From NCBI GenBank assembly GCA_025936615.1, contig JAICSZ010000153.1, positions 1-5,854 of the forward strand: a stretch of 5,854 nt of DNA, written 5' to 3'. A model generated the notes under the pieces. It saw only the letters and a list, made by a program, of their open reading frames with translations, made no database searches and was not told the origin of the DNA. The stretch's first letter is position 1; each line of letters starts with the position of its first letter. This stretch comes from Pedococcus sp. (GTDB taxonomy: Bacteria > Actinomycetota > Actinomycetes > Actinomycetales > Dermatophilaceae). The translations under genes were made by a program, and so were the position numbers. Below, in pieces: positions 1 to 4,810 of the stretch.

Positions 1-689
1 ATCACGACCGGCACCGCGGGTGCGATGTCGAATCCGTCCAGTGGGTCCGCATCCGTGCCCTTGCCGGCCCGACGCCGCCCAGCGGCCACGGACTCGACAA
101 GATCGCCCGAGTGCTCGGGGCTGAAGAAGATGGCGTGCCAGCCGTCGGCCACCTCGCCGGCCAGCTCGAGGTTCTTCGGGCCGACCGCGGCGAGGTAGAT
201 GGGGATGTCGGTCCGCGGCGGGTGGATGGTCAGCTTGAGCGCCTTCCCCGGGCCGTCAGGGAGCGGCAGCGTGTAGTGGCGTCCCTGGTGCGAGACCGTC
301 TCTCGGCGCAGCGCCATGCGCACGATGTCGACGTACTCACGGGTGCGCCCCAGCGGCGACTCGAACCGGACCCCGTGCCATCCCTCGCTGACCTGTGGCC
401 CGCTCACGCCGAGACCGAGGCGGAACCGCCCACCGGAGAGGGTGTCGAGGGTGGCCGCGGTCATCGCCGTCATGGCCGGGGTCCGCGCGGGGATCTGCAT
501 GACGGCGGCACCGAGCCCGATCTGCTCGGTCTGGGCACCGACCCACGCCAACACGGTCGGCACGTCGGAGCCGTACGCCTCCGCGGCCCAGGCGACCGTG
601 TAGCCCAGCCGGTCGGCCTCCTGGGCCACCGCCACGTTGTCCTGGTCGACGCCCATGCCGAAGTACCCGAGGTTCACACCGAGTTCCAT
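1..689 (-). CDS. LLM-class F420-dependent oxidoreductase (partial, 3' end off window)
   Basis: The reverse strand reads open from ATG at 689 to the left edge, giving 229 residues of a family that is usually about 340 long, so the C-terminal third is missing. The protein begins [11 protein letters not shown] and carries the conserved blocks of luciferase-like monooxygenases: EADRLGY (24-30), WAAEAYGSD (34-42), a [23 protein letters not shown] stretch (65-87, key residues P67, R69, T70, M76, G86, G87), [17 protein letters not shown] (90-106) and [22 protein letters not shown] (163-184). In this family the TIM barrel binds reduced coenzyme F420 and passes hydride to an organic substrate in the cytoplasm; the substrate cannot be told from sequence. 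ATG at 689 is chosen because the first beta strand follows at once. There is no Shine-Dalgarno, but a TAGCCT box ends 8 nt upstream. The gene is divergent from the aldo/keto reductase, with a 64-nt gap. Family assignment is firm; the substrate is unknown. Confidence 0.93.
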   Translation of the reverse strand, partial: MELGVNLGYFGMGVDQDNVAVAQEADRLGYTVAWAAEAYGSDVPTVLAWVGAQTEQIGLGAAVMQIPARTPAMTAMTAATLDTLSGGRFRLGLGVSGPQVSEGWHGVRFESPLGRTREYVDIVRMALRRETVSHQGRHYTLPLPDGPGKALKLTIHPPRTDIPIYLAAVGPKNLELAGEVADGWHAIFFSPEHSGDLVESVAAGRRRAGKGTDADPLDGFDIAPAVPVV

Positions 690-697
690 GGACACGC

Positions 698-703
698 AGG
701 CTA
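698..703 (-). promoter_or_regulatory. Putative -10 box (TAGCCT) of the LLM oxidoreductase gene
   Basis: Reading the minus strand, TAGCCT matches the actinobacterial TANNNT -10 pattern and ends 8 nt before ATG 689. That spacing would start the transcript at or within a base or two of the start codon. No convincing -35 box is visible. This is inferred from pattern and spacing only. Confidence 0.4.
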
Positions 704-739
704 ACGGTCGGCCTGGGACGGGGAAGTTCCGGCGCCCAC

Positions 740-745
740 TACGGT
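740..745 (+). promoter_or_regulatory. Putative -10 box (TACGGT) of the aldo/keto reductase gene
   Basis: TACGGT fits TANNNT and ends 8 nt before ATG 754, so the mRNA probably has little or no leader. A GGAG at 748-751 is only 2 nt from the ATG, too close for a usual Shine-Dalgarno, which supports leaderless initiation. No clear -35 box is seen. Confidence 0.4.
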
Positions 746-753
746 ACGGAGAC

Positions 754-1692
754 ATGCGCCACAGACGAATGGGGGCCTCGGGGCTCTCGGTCTCCCGCCT
801 CGCCCTGGGGACCATGACGTGGGGGCGGACCACCGACGAGGAGGAGGCACGCACCCTGCTGCGGACCTTCCTCGACGCCGGGGGCAACCTCGTCGACACC
901 GCGCACGGCTACGCCGACGGCGCGTCGGAGGAGATCATCGGCCGGCTGCTCGAGGACGACGTGCCTCGAGAGGACCTGCTCATCTGCACGAAGTCGGGCA
1001 TCTCCCGGCGCAGCGGCCAACGGGTCGTCGACACCTCTCGACACAGCCTGCTCGGCCAGCTCGACCTGTCGTTGGAGCGGATGGGCACCGACCACGTCGA
1101 CCTGTGGCTGGTGCACACCTGGTCCGACGAGGTCCCGCTGTCCGAGACCCTGTCGGCGCTGGAGTGGGCGGTGTCGACCGGTCGCGCCCGTTACGTAGGG
1201 GTCTCCAACTTCACCGGGTGGCAGACCGCCCGGGCGCTGTCGCTGCTCGAGCAGGCGCGGGTGCCGCTGGTGGCCAACCAGGTCGAGTACTCCCTGGTGA
1301 ACCGGTCTGCCGAACCGGACCTGCTCGCGGCCGCCCAGTCCCTCGGGTTCGGCCTCATGCCCTGGTCGCCCCTGGGTCGAGGCGTGCTGACCGGCAAGTA
1401 CCGCAACGGGATCCCGGCCGACTCGCGCGCGGCATCGCGCGACTTCCCCCGCTTCACCGCGCGCTACCTCGACGACCGCAGCACCGGCATCGTGGAGGCG
1501 CTGGCGATCGCTGCGAAGGGTCTCGAGGTCACGCCGGCGGAGGTGGCCCTCGCCTGGGTCCGCGACCGACCGGGCGTGGTGAGCCCGGTGGTGGGCGCCC
1601 GGACCGCTGCGCAGCTGCGCTCCACGCTGGCGAGCGAGAGCCTCGAGCTGCCCGAGGAGCTGGTCGACGCCCTCGACGAGGTCTCCGCGTAG
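754..1692 (+). CDS. Aldo/keto reductase
   Basis: This 312-residue protein is the normal length for an NADPH-dependent aldo/keto reductase, a cytoplasmic (beta/alpha)8 barrel that reduces aldehydes and ketones. The N-terminus [20 protein letters not shown] matches the usual family opening (xYRxLGxSGLxVSxLxLGT), which is why ATG 754 is chosen over the longer open frame from 637; the extra 39 residues there look nothing like the family. The catalytic tetrad is complete: Asp48 and Tyr53 (LVDTAHGY), Lys80 (ICTKSG) and His121 (DLWLVHTW). VGVSNFTGW (148-156), NQVEYSL (175-181), [15 protein letters not shown] (202-216) and the C-terminal [12 protein letters not shown] block (277-288) are the cofactor and barrel segments. 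It resembles the voltage-gated potassium channel beta subunit/YajO-like branch. The substrate is not predictable. It is divergent from the LLM gene and convergent with the acidic protein gene; its TAG stop lies in the arm of a hairpin. Confidence 0.93.
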   Translation: MRHRRMGASGLSVSRLALGTMTWGRTTDEEEARTLLRTFLDAGGNLVDTAHGYADGASEEIIGRLLEDDVPREDLLICTKSGISRRSGQRVVDTSRHSLLGQLDLSLERMGTDHVDLWLVHTWSDEVPLSETLSALEWAVSTGRARYVGVSNFTGWQTARALSLLEQARVPLVANQVEYSLVNRSAEPDLLAAAQSLGFGLMPWSPLGRGVLTGKYRNGIPADSRAASRDFPRFTARYLDDRSTGIVEALAIAAKGLEVTPAEVALAWVRDRPGVVSPVVGARTAAQLRSTLASESLELPEELVDALDEVSA

Positions 1693-1717
1693 GGCGACGG
1701 GTCGCCTCGCCCTACGC
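1687..1717. terminator. Bidirectional hairpin terminator shared by two convergent genes
   Basis: A perfect 11-bp inverted repeat has arms GCGTAGGGCGA (1687-1697) and TCGCCCTACGC (1707-1717) with a 9-nt loop. A shorter alternative pairing GGCGAC/GTCGCC lies inside it. It sits at the junction of two convergent genes and covers both stop codons: TAG 1690-1692 of the aldo/keto reductase and TAG 1714-1712 of the acidic protein. There is no T-tract, which is common for GC-rich actinobacterial terminators. Its role is inferred from position and symmetry. Confidence 0.65.
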
Positions 1718-2017
1718 CTCTTCCTCGTCTTCCTCGTAGTCGGCGTCGTCCAGACCGGAGTAGACACCGGAGTCGCGGTCCTCGTCGTCGTGGTCGTCGA
1801 GCTCGTCGTCGTCGCCGTCGTCGTAGACCTGCAGGGGCGTCATCTCGCCGTAGGCCTGCAGCAGCGCGTCGTCGTAGGCCTCGAAGGCGTCGGCAAGGTC
1901 GTCATAGGCCGCCACCACGGTGGGGTCGTCCTCGCCGCTCTTGGACGCCGACGCCTCGAGGTGTCGCTCGAAGGCGCTCAACAGGCTGGCCAGCGCGCCA
2001 CGCGGGTCTGCGGTCAT
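1712..2017 (-). CDS. Small protein with helical N-terminus and very acidic C-terminal tail, unknown function
   Basis: This gene encodes 101 residues. Residues 1-62 look helical, with regular Leu/Ala/Phe spacing (LASLLSAFERHLEA at 9-22, AYDDLADAFEAYDDALLQAYGE at 37-58). Residues 66-101 are almost pure acid: 22 Asp/Glu in 36 residues with only one Arg, encoded by GAC/GAG triplets that make the DNA look repetitive. There is no signal peptide or membrane segment, so it is probably cytoplasmic. I do not recognise a named family; similar small acidic-tailed proteins beside DUF5703 genes in actinobacteria are usually left hypothetical. An acidic tail can mimic nucleic acid or bind basic partners, but nothing here shows that. 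ATG 2017 fits a TACGGT box 6 nt upstream. The gene is divergent from DUF5703 (39 nt apart) and convergent with the aldo/keto reductase. The unbroken frame with a well-placed promoter supports a real gene. Confidence 0.8.
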   Translation of the reverse strand: MTADPRGALASLLSAFERHLEASASKSGEDDPTVVAAYDDLADAFEAYDDALLQAYGEMTPLQVYDDGDDDELDDHDDEDRDSGVYSGLDDADYEEDEEEA

Positions 2018-2023
2018 GTGCCG

Positions 2024-2029
2024 ACCGTA
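2024..2029 (-). promoter_or_regulatory. Putative -10 box (TACGGT) of the acidic-tail protein gene
   Basis: On the minus strand TACGGT is followed by 6 nt and then ATG 2017, the classic layout of a leaderless actinobacterial promoter. There is no Shine-Dalgarno. An overlapping TAGCCT (2028-2033) on the plus strand could serve the divergent DUF5703 gene, leaving it a leader of about 17 nt. Confidence 0.4.
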
Positions 2030-2038
2030 GCCTCATCT

Positions 2039-2053
2039 GCGCCAGAATGGCGC
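2039..2053. repeat. 6-bp inverted repeat with 3-nt loop in the divergent intergenic gap
   Basis: Arms GCGCCA (2039-2044) and TGGCGC (2048-2053) are perfectly complementary around GAA. The site fills the space just before the DUF5703 start and could be a hairpin in its leader or a small operator. No transcription factor is implied by the sequence. Confidence 0.4.
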
Positions 2054-2056
2054 GTG

Positions 2057-2257
2057 ATGGTCGAGTACGAGTACCGCGTGCTCCGCTTCACGCGTGAGGT
2101 GTCCCGGGCGGACATCCGCCGGACCCTGTCCGAGCACGCGGAGTACGGCCACTGGGAGCTGCACCGCACCCGGATCTACCTGGGTGGGGTGCAGCGCACC
2201 TGGTTGCGCCGGCGCATCATCCGCGCACCGCGGCGGCGAGCAACCGGGCCTTCCTGA
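2057..2257 (+). CDS. DUF5703 family protein
   Basis: This 66-residue basic protein begins MVEYEYRVLRF and continues SRADIRRTLSEHAEYGHWELHRTRIYLGG, ending in WLRRRIIRAPRRR. The MVEYEYRVL start, the EHAEYGxWEL block (26-35) and the YLGGxxRxWLRRRIIR block (41-56) are what I recognise as DUF5703, a small actinobacterial family with no known function. It has no signal peptide or membrane segment; the C-terminal 17 residues hold eight Arg, which could bind nucleic acid or an acidic partner such as the product of the divergent gene, though that is only a thought. The start is ATG 2057; an in-frame GTG at 2054 would add one residue. No Shine-Dalgarno is present. The frame upstream is open but does not look like protein of this family. 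The last 41 nt overlap the end of the convergent LAFTG protein gene. Confidence 0.82.
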   Translation: MVEYEYRVLRFTREVSRADIRRTLSEHAEYGHWELHRTRIYLGGVQRTWLRRRIIRAPRRRATGPS

Positions 2258-3176
2258 CCAGCAGGGCGCCGGCGCACAGCAAGGCCACGGCTGCGAACAG
2301 GACCGGCCCCGGCTCGGTGCCGGTGAATGCCAGGCGGGCCGGCAGGGCGCTGCCGGCACCGGCGCCAGACGACGACTGTGCGGCTGCGCCAGGGGTGCCG
2401 GGACCGGCACCGGCAGCGCCATCCGCGCCAGGCGTGGCCGCAGCGGCCGTCGGGCACGGCACGACGAGCTGGTCGAGCGGCACGCCCGCTGCGGTCAGCT
2501 CCCGGATGAGGTCGTGGTCGAGGACCACGAGCGTGGTCTGCAGCGGTGCCACCTGGCGGGTGACCCGCACGCACGCACCCAGCAGCCCCTGCACGGTCGC
2601 GTCGACCGCGGCAACCGTGTCGCCGTCCGCCCGGACCGCGCCGGCCGGGCACGCGGCGAACGCCTGCGGGAACTGCTTGACCAGCGGTGAGGAGAGGTCC
2701 TGGCCCACGACGTCGACCCCGACCTCGAACGCCGGGGAGGCACTGCCCGTGGGGATGAGACAGAGCGAGGCAACGGCGGTCGCCGCCTGCACTCCGCCGG
2801 GGCTGCTCGCGGCAGCCGGGTCCTGCGGTGCGGAGCGCGTGCGGGTGGTCCCAGAGGAGGCCGTGGTCCCGGATGGCGCGGTCCGCGTGGCCGTCGGGGA
2901 CTCCGACGTCGAGGCGCTCGAACCGGCGTCGCCGTCGGGCGCCGTCGCCGGTGAGGCGCTGCCGACCAGACCGGTCACCGTGCCCTGCACCGTCGTCTGC
3001 GTCTTGCCCAGTACGTCGTTCAGGGCGGTGCCCTCGAGTGGGGTCGCGAGCGTCGCGGATGGTGGTGCGGGGAGCGTCGCGGCTCCTGCGCCGACTGCGG
3101 TCACGGCGGTCCCCGCGCCGACGAGCAGGAGAGCAGCGGCGAGCCGTGCTGCGGTGGTGGTGTGGTGGGGTGACAT
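2217..3176 (-). CDS. Secreted LAFTG-anchored surface protein, likely sortase E substrate
   Basis: This 319-residue protein has the full layout of a sortase substrate. Residues 1-33 form a signal peptide (RLAAALLLVGAGTAVTAVGA core, Ala-rich cleavage site near 31-34). Residues 75-128 are a low-complexity Ser/Thr/Pro/Ala linker of wall-spanning type. Residues 134-242 form a compact domain with four cysteines (C139, C176, C202, C241), enough for two disulfides outside the cell. Residues 243-279 are a second Ala/Gly/Pro linker. Then come LAFTG (282-286), a membrane helix (290-307) and a basic tail (RKAR at 308-311). LAxTG is the motif of class E sortases in high-GC Gram-positives, as in the long chaplins of Streptomyces. 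No chaplin repeat is present and I do not recognise the central domain. ATG 3176 has a Shine-Dalgarno-like AAGGGA 7 nt upstream. It lies 92 nt after the M20 gene on the same strand. Anchoring is well supported; function is unknown. Confidence 0.88.
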   Translation of the reverse strand: MSPHHTTTAARLAAALLLVGAGTAVTAVGAGAATLPAPPSATLATPLEGTALNDVLGKTQTTVQGTVTGLVGSASPATAPDGDAGSSASTSESPTATRTAPSGTTASSGTTRTRSAPQDPAAASSPGGVQAATAVASLCLIPTGSASPAFEVGVDVVGQDLSSPLVKQFPQAFAACPAGAVRADGDTVAAVDATVQGLLGACVRVTRQVAPLQTTLVVLDHDLIRELTAAGVPLDQLVVPCPTAAAATPGADGAAGAGPGTPGAAAQSSSGAGAGSALPARLAFTGTEPGPVLFAAVALLCAGALLVRKARLLAAAVRG

Positions 3177-3183
3177 CCCCGGG

Positions 3184-3189
3184 TCCCTT
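3184..3189 (-). promoter_or_regulatory. Ribosome binding site (AAGGGA) of the LAFTG protein gene
   Basis: Reading the minus strand, AAGGGA is 7 nt upstream of ATG 3176. It is the only clear Shine-Dalgarno-like site among the genes here whose starts are visible, and it fixes the start codon directly ahead of the signal peptide. Confidence 0.6.
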
Positions 3190-3190
3190 C

Positions 3191-3210
3191 GGTCAGTTGG
3201 CCTACTGACC
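3191..3210. repeat. 20-bp dyad between the M20 and LAFTG genes (operator or terminator)
   Basis: Arms GGTCAGT (3191-3197) and ACTGACC (3204-3210) are perfect inverted repeats, and the spacer contains a central GGCC, so 18 of 20 positions are symmetric. It lies just upstream of the LAFTG ribosome binding site and about 58 nt past the M20 stop. The adjoining TACTGACCGGTA (3203-3214) is a second, partial palindrome of the kind TetR-like repressors bind. It could be an operator or leader hairpin for the LAFTG gene, or a terminator without a T-tract for the M20 gene. Confidence 0.5.
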
Positions 3211-3268
3211 GGTAAACGACGCTCGAGGCGACGGGGCTACGGGCGGTGGCCGACCGGCATACGGGATG

Positions 3269-4591
3269 TCAGCAGGTGGCGATGAACCGCTGGAGCACGC
3301 GCGTGCCGAACTCGAGGGCCGACACCGGAACCCGCTCGTCGATGCCGTGGAACATCGGCCCGAAGTCGAGGTCGGCCGGCAGCTGGAGCGGCGCGAAGCC
3401 GTAGCCGGTGATGCCCAGCTTGCTGAGAGCCTTGTTGTCGGTGCCGCCGGACAGGCAGTAGGGCAGGATCTCGGCTCCCGGGTCCTCGGCCAGCAGGGCA
3501 GCCTTCATGGCCTCGACGAGCGGCCCCTCGAAGGGCGCGTCGAGGGAGATGTCGCGGTGCACCACCTCGACCTCGATGTGCTCGCCGGCCAGCTCCTCGA
3601 CCGTGGCGAGCAGGTCGTCGTCGTGACCGGGCAGGAACCGGCAGTCGAGCGCGGCGGACGCACTCTGCGGGATGACGTTGTGCTTGTACCCCGCGTTGGC
3701 CATCGTGAAGTTCGCGGTGTCCTGCAACGTCCCCCGCACGAAGGCCTGGGCAGTGCCAAGGTGGTCGAGCAGCTCCTCGAGGTCCTCGTCGGACCAGGCG
3801 GTGCCGGTGAGCTCGGCCAGGCCGTCGAGCAGGGCGCGCACGGAGGCGATGTACTCGCGCGGCCACTTGTGTGCGTTGATCCGGGTGATCGCCTCGGCCA
3901 GACGCACCACGGCGTTCTCCTCGTTGACCTGTGAGCCGTGGCCGGCCCGGCCGTGGGCGGTCAGGCGCAGCCAGAGGATCCCCTTCTCTGCGGTCTGGAC
4001 GAGGTAGGCGCGGGTGCGCCCACCTTGCGCCGTCGGGATGGTGACGCTGTAGCCACCGACCTCGCTGACCGCCTCGGTGACGCCCGCGAACAGCTCCGGG
4101 TGGTTGTCCACGACCCAGTGGCTGCCCTTGGTGCCGCCGGCCTCCTCGTCGGCGAAGAAGGCGAAGACGACGTCGCGGGGCGGCTTGCTCCCGGTCCTCG
4201 CCAGGTGCCGGATATTGGCCAGCACCATGGCATCCATGTCCTTCATGTCCACCGCGCCCCGGCCCCAGATGCAGTCGTCGCGCAGCTCGGCGGAGAACGG
4301 GTCGACCTGCCAGTCGTCCTTGTTGGCCGGCACCACGTCGAGGTGGCCGTGGATGCACAGTGCGGGCCGGTCGCGGTCTTCGCCCTCCAGGCGGACGACG
4401 ACGCTGGTACGGCCCGGCTCGCTCTCGACAACGGTCGGCTCCAGGCCGACCTCGCGCAGCTGCCCGACGACGTAGTCGGCCGCCTCGCGCTCCCCCGGCC
4501 CGCTGCCGTCGCCGAAGTTCGTGCTGTCGATGCGGATCAGGTCGCGGCAGATGCCGACCACTTCGTCGACGGGGTTCGAGGGCTCGCTCAT
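3269..4591 (-). CDS. M20 family metallopeptidase
   Basis: This 440-residue protein has the usual length of M20 dimetal amidohydrolases, which hydrolyse peptides or N-acyl amino acids. The catalytic set is complete. The first metal motif CIHGHLDVVP supplies His83 and Asp85; RGAVDMKD (111-118) supplies bridging Asp115; ADEE (147-150) supplies catalytic Glu149 and ligand Glu150; SEVGG holds Glu177; and FHGIDERVP (414-422) supplies His415. The dimerisation lid lies around residues 200-330, with AHGRAGHGS at 212-220 and YKHNVIPQ (302-309). SGGTDNK (381-387) matches the substrate-binding region. There is no signal peptide, so it is cytoplasmic. Annotated relatives are variously called dipeptidase, succinyl-diaminopimelate desuccinylase or acetylornithine deacetylase; the sequence does not decide the substrate. 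ATG 4591 is preferred over GTG 4597 because a TAGTCT box ends 7 nt before it. It is followed on the same strand by the LAFTG gene. Confidence 0.93.
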   Translation of the reverse strand: MSEPSNPVDEVVGICRDLIRIDSTNFGDGSGPGEREAADYVVGQLREVGLEPTVVESEPGRTSVVVRLEGEDRDRPALCIHGHLDVVPANKDDWQVDPFSAELRDDCIWGRGAVDMKDMDAMVLANIRHLARTGSKPPRDVVFAFFADEEAGGTKGSHWVVDNHPELFAGVTEAVSEVGGYSVTIPTAQGGRTRAYLVQTAEKGILWLRLTAHGRAGHGSQVNEENAVVRLAEAITRINAHKWPREYIASVRALLDGLAELTGTAWSDEDLEELLDHLGTAQAFVRGTLQDTANFTMANAGYKHNVIPQSASAALDCRFLPGHDDDLLATVEELAGEHIEVEVVHRDISLDAPFEGPLVEAMKAALLAEDPGAEILPYCLSGGTDNKALSKLGITGYGFAPLQLPADLDFGPMFHGIDERVPVSALEFGTRVLQRFIATC

Positions 4592-4598
4592 GCCCACC

Positions 4599-4604
4599 AG
4601 ACTA
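4599..4604 (-). promoter_or_regulatory. Putative -10 box (TAGTCT) of the M20 peptidase gene
   Basis: TAGTCT on the minus strand fits TANNNT and is followed by 7 nt and then ATG 4591. The alternative GTG at 4597 would lie only one base past the box, inside the promoter, so the spacing argues for the ATG and for a leaderless mRNA. No clear -35 box is seen. Confidence 0.42.
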
Positions 4605-4676
4605 GGTGGATTCCGGTATGCCGGGCGGTTGGCTGCCGTTGGCCCAGCCGGTTCGGAGATGGACCAGTTCGCGTGC

Positions 4677-4682
4677 TACCGT
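4677..4682 (+). promoter_or_regulatory. Putative extended -10 (TGCTACCGT) of the tRNA-Leu gene
   Basis: TACCGT preceded by TGC fits an extended TANNNT box, placing the transcript start near 4689 and leaving about 37 nt of 5' leader for RNase P to remove. A weak -35-like TTCGGA is at 4652-4657. The rest of the 134-nt gap 4592-4725 shows no gene. Confidence 0.35.
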
Positions 4683-4725
4683 TCTGCGTCGCGGCGGGCG
4701 CCGACAGGTGCCCGCAGCAAACCCT

Positions 4726-4810
4726 GTCCGGGTGGCGGAATGGCAGACGCGCTAGCTTGAGGTGCTAGTGCCCTTTATCGGGCGTGGGGGTTCAAGTCCC
4801 CCTCCGGACA
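4726..4810 (+). tRNA. tRNA-Leu (anticodon GAG)
   Basis: An 85-nt class II tRNA can be folded by eye. The acceptor stem GTCCGGG (4726-4732) pairs with TCCGGAC (4803-4809) with one G-T pair, and A4810 is the discriminator. The D-stem is GCG/CGC. The anticodon stem CTAGC/GCTAG (4752-4756, 4764-4768) closes the loop TTGAGGT with anticodon GAG at 4759-4761, reading CUC and CUU. The long variable arm pairs GCCC with GGGC. The T-stem GGGGG/CCCCC closes TTCAAGT (4791-4797). CCA is not encoded. The 3' end from the T-loop on is shared with the convergent recombinase gene, so the gene is an integration target that the element has left intact. Confidence 0.96.
4786..4810. other. Predicted attachment site overlap at the 3' end of tRNA-Leu
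   Basis: The recombinase gene ends inside the tRNA: its stop codon is 4794-4792 and codons for residues 349-353 lie wholly in tRNA bases. Elements that integrate at tRNA 3' ends carry a copy of that end so the tRNA is restored; here that copy would also restore the recombinase C-terminus. The exact crossover dinucleotide cannot be read from one junction. The second copy should lie beyond the right edge of the window. Confidence 0.5.

Noticed and set aside
637..753. Upstream extension of the aldo/keto reductase from ATG 637
   Set aside because: The 39 extra residues have no family resemblance and lie antisense to the start of the LLM oxidoreductase; the family's N-terminus begins at 754.
1790..1830. 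GTC-triplet run as a tandem repeat element
   Set aside because: It is the codon run for the Asp-rich tail of the acidic protein, not an independent repeat.
1790..2056. Longer DUF5703 frame starting at ATG 1790
   Set aside because: The added part is antisense to the acidic Asp/Glu tail and gives a Val-rich low-complexity run; the family starts at MVEYEYRV.
2205..2216. 12-bp palindrome TGCGCCGGCGCA as terminator of the LAFTG gene
   Set aside because: It lies right after the stop codon but has no room for a loop without losing stem, and is within DUF5703 Arg codons where such GC symmetry arises easily.
2217..3176. Chaplin identity for the LAFTG protein
   Set aside because: Length and the sorting motif resemble long chaplins, but no short hydrophobic chaplin domain with its Gly/Asn-rich pattern is present.
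2317..3285. Long open frame on the plus strand opposite the LAFTG gene
   Set aside because: It is an Ala/Ser/Pro/Thr-rich shadow produced by GC-rich third positions; the minus-strand reading has signal peptide, sorting motif and ribosome binding site.
3237..4358. Arg/Gly-rich frame overlapping the M20 gene on the same strand
   Set aside because: It is an out-of-frame reading with no recognisable motif; the M20 frame has all metal ligands.
4592..4597. GTG 4597 as start of the M20 gene
   Set aside because: It lies one base past the TAGTCT box and adds only two residues; ATG 4591 has better promoter spacing.
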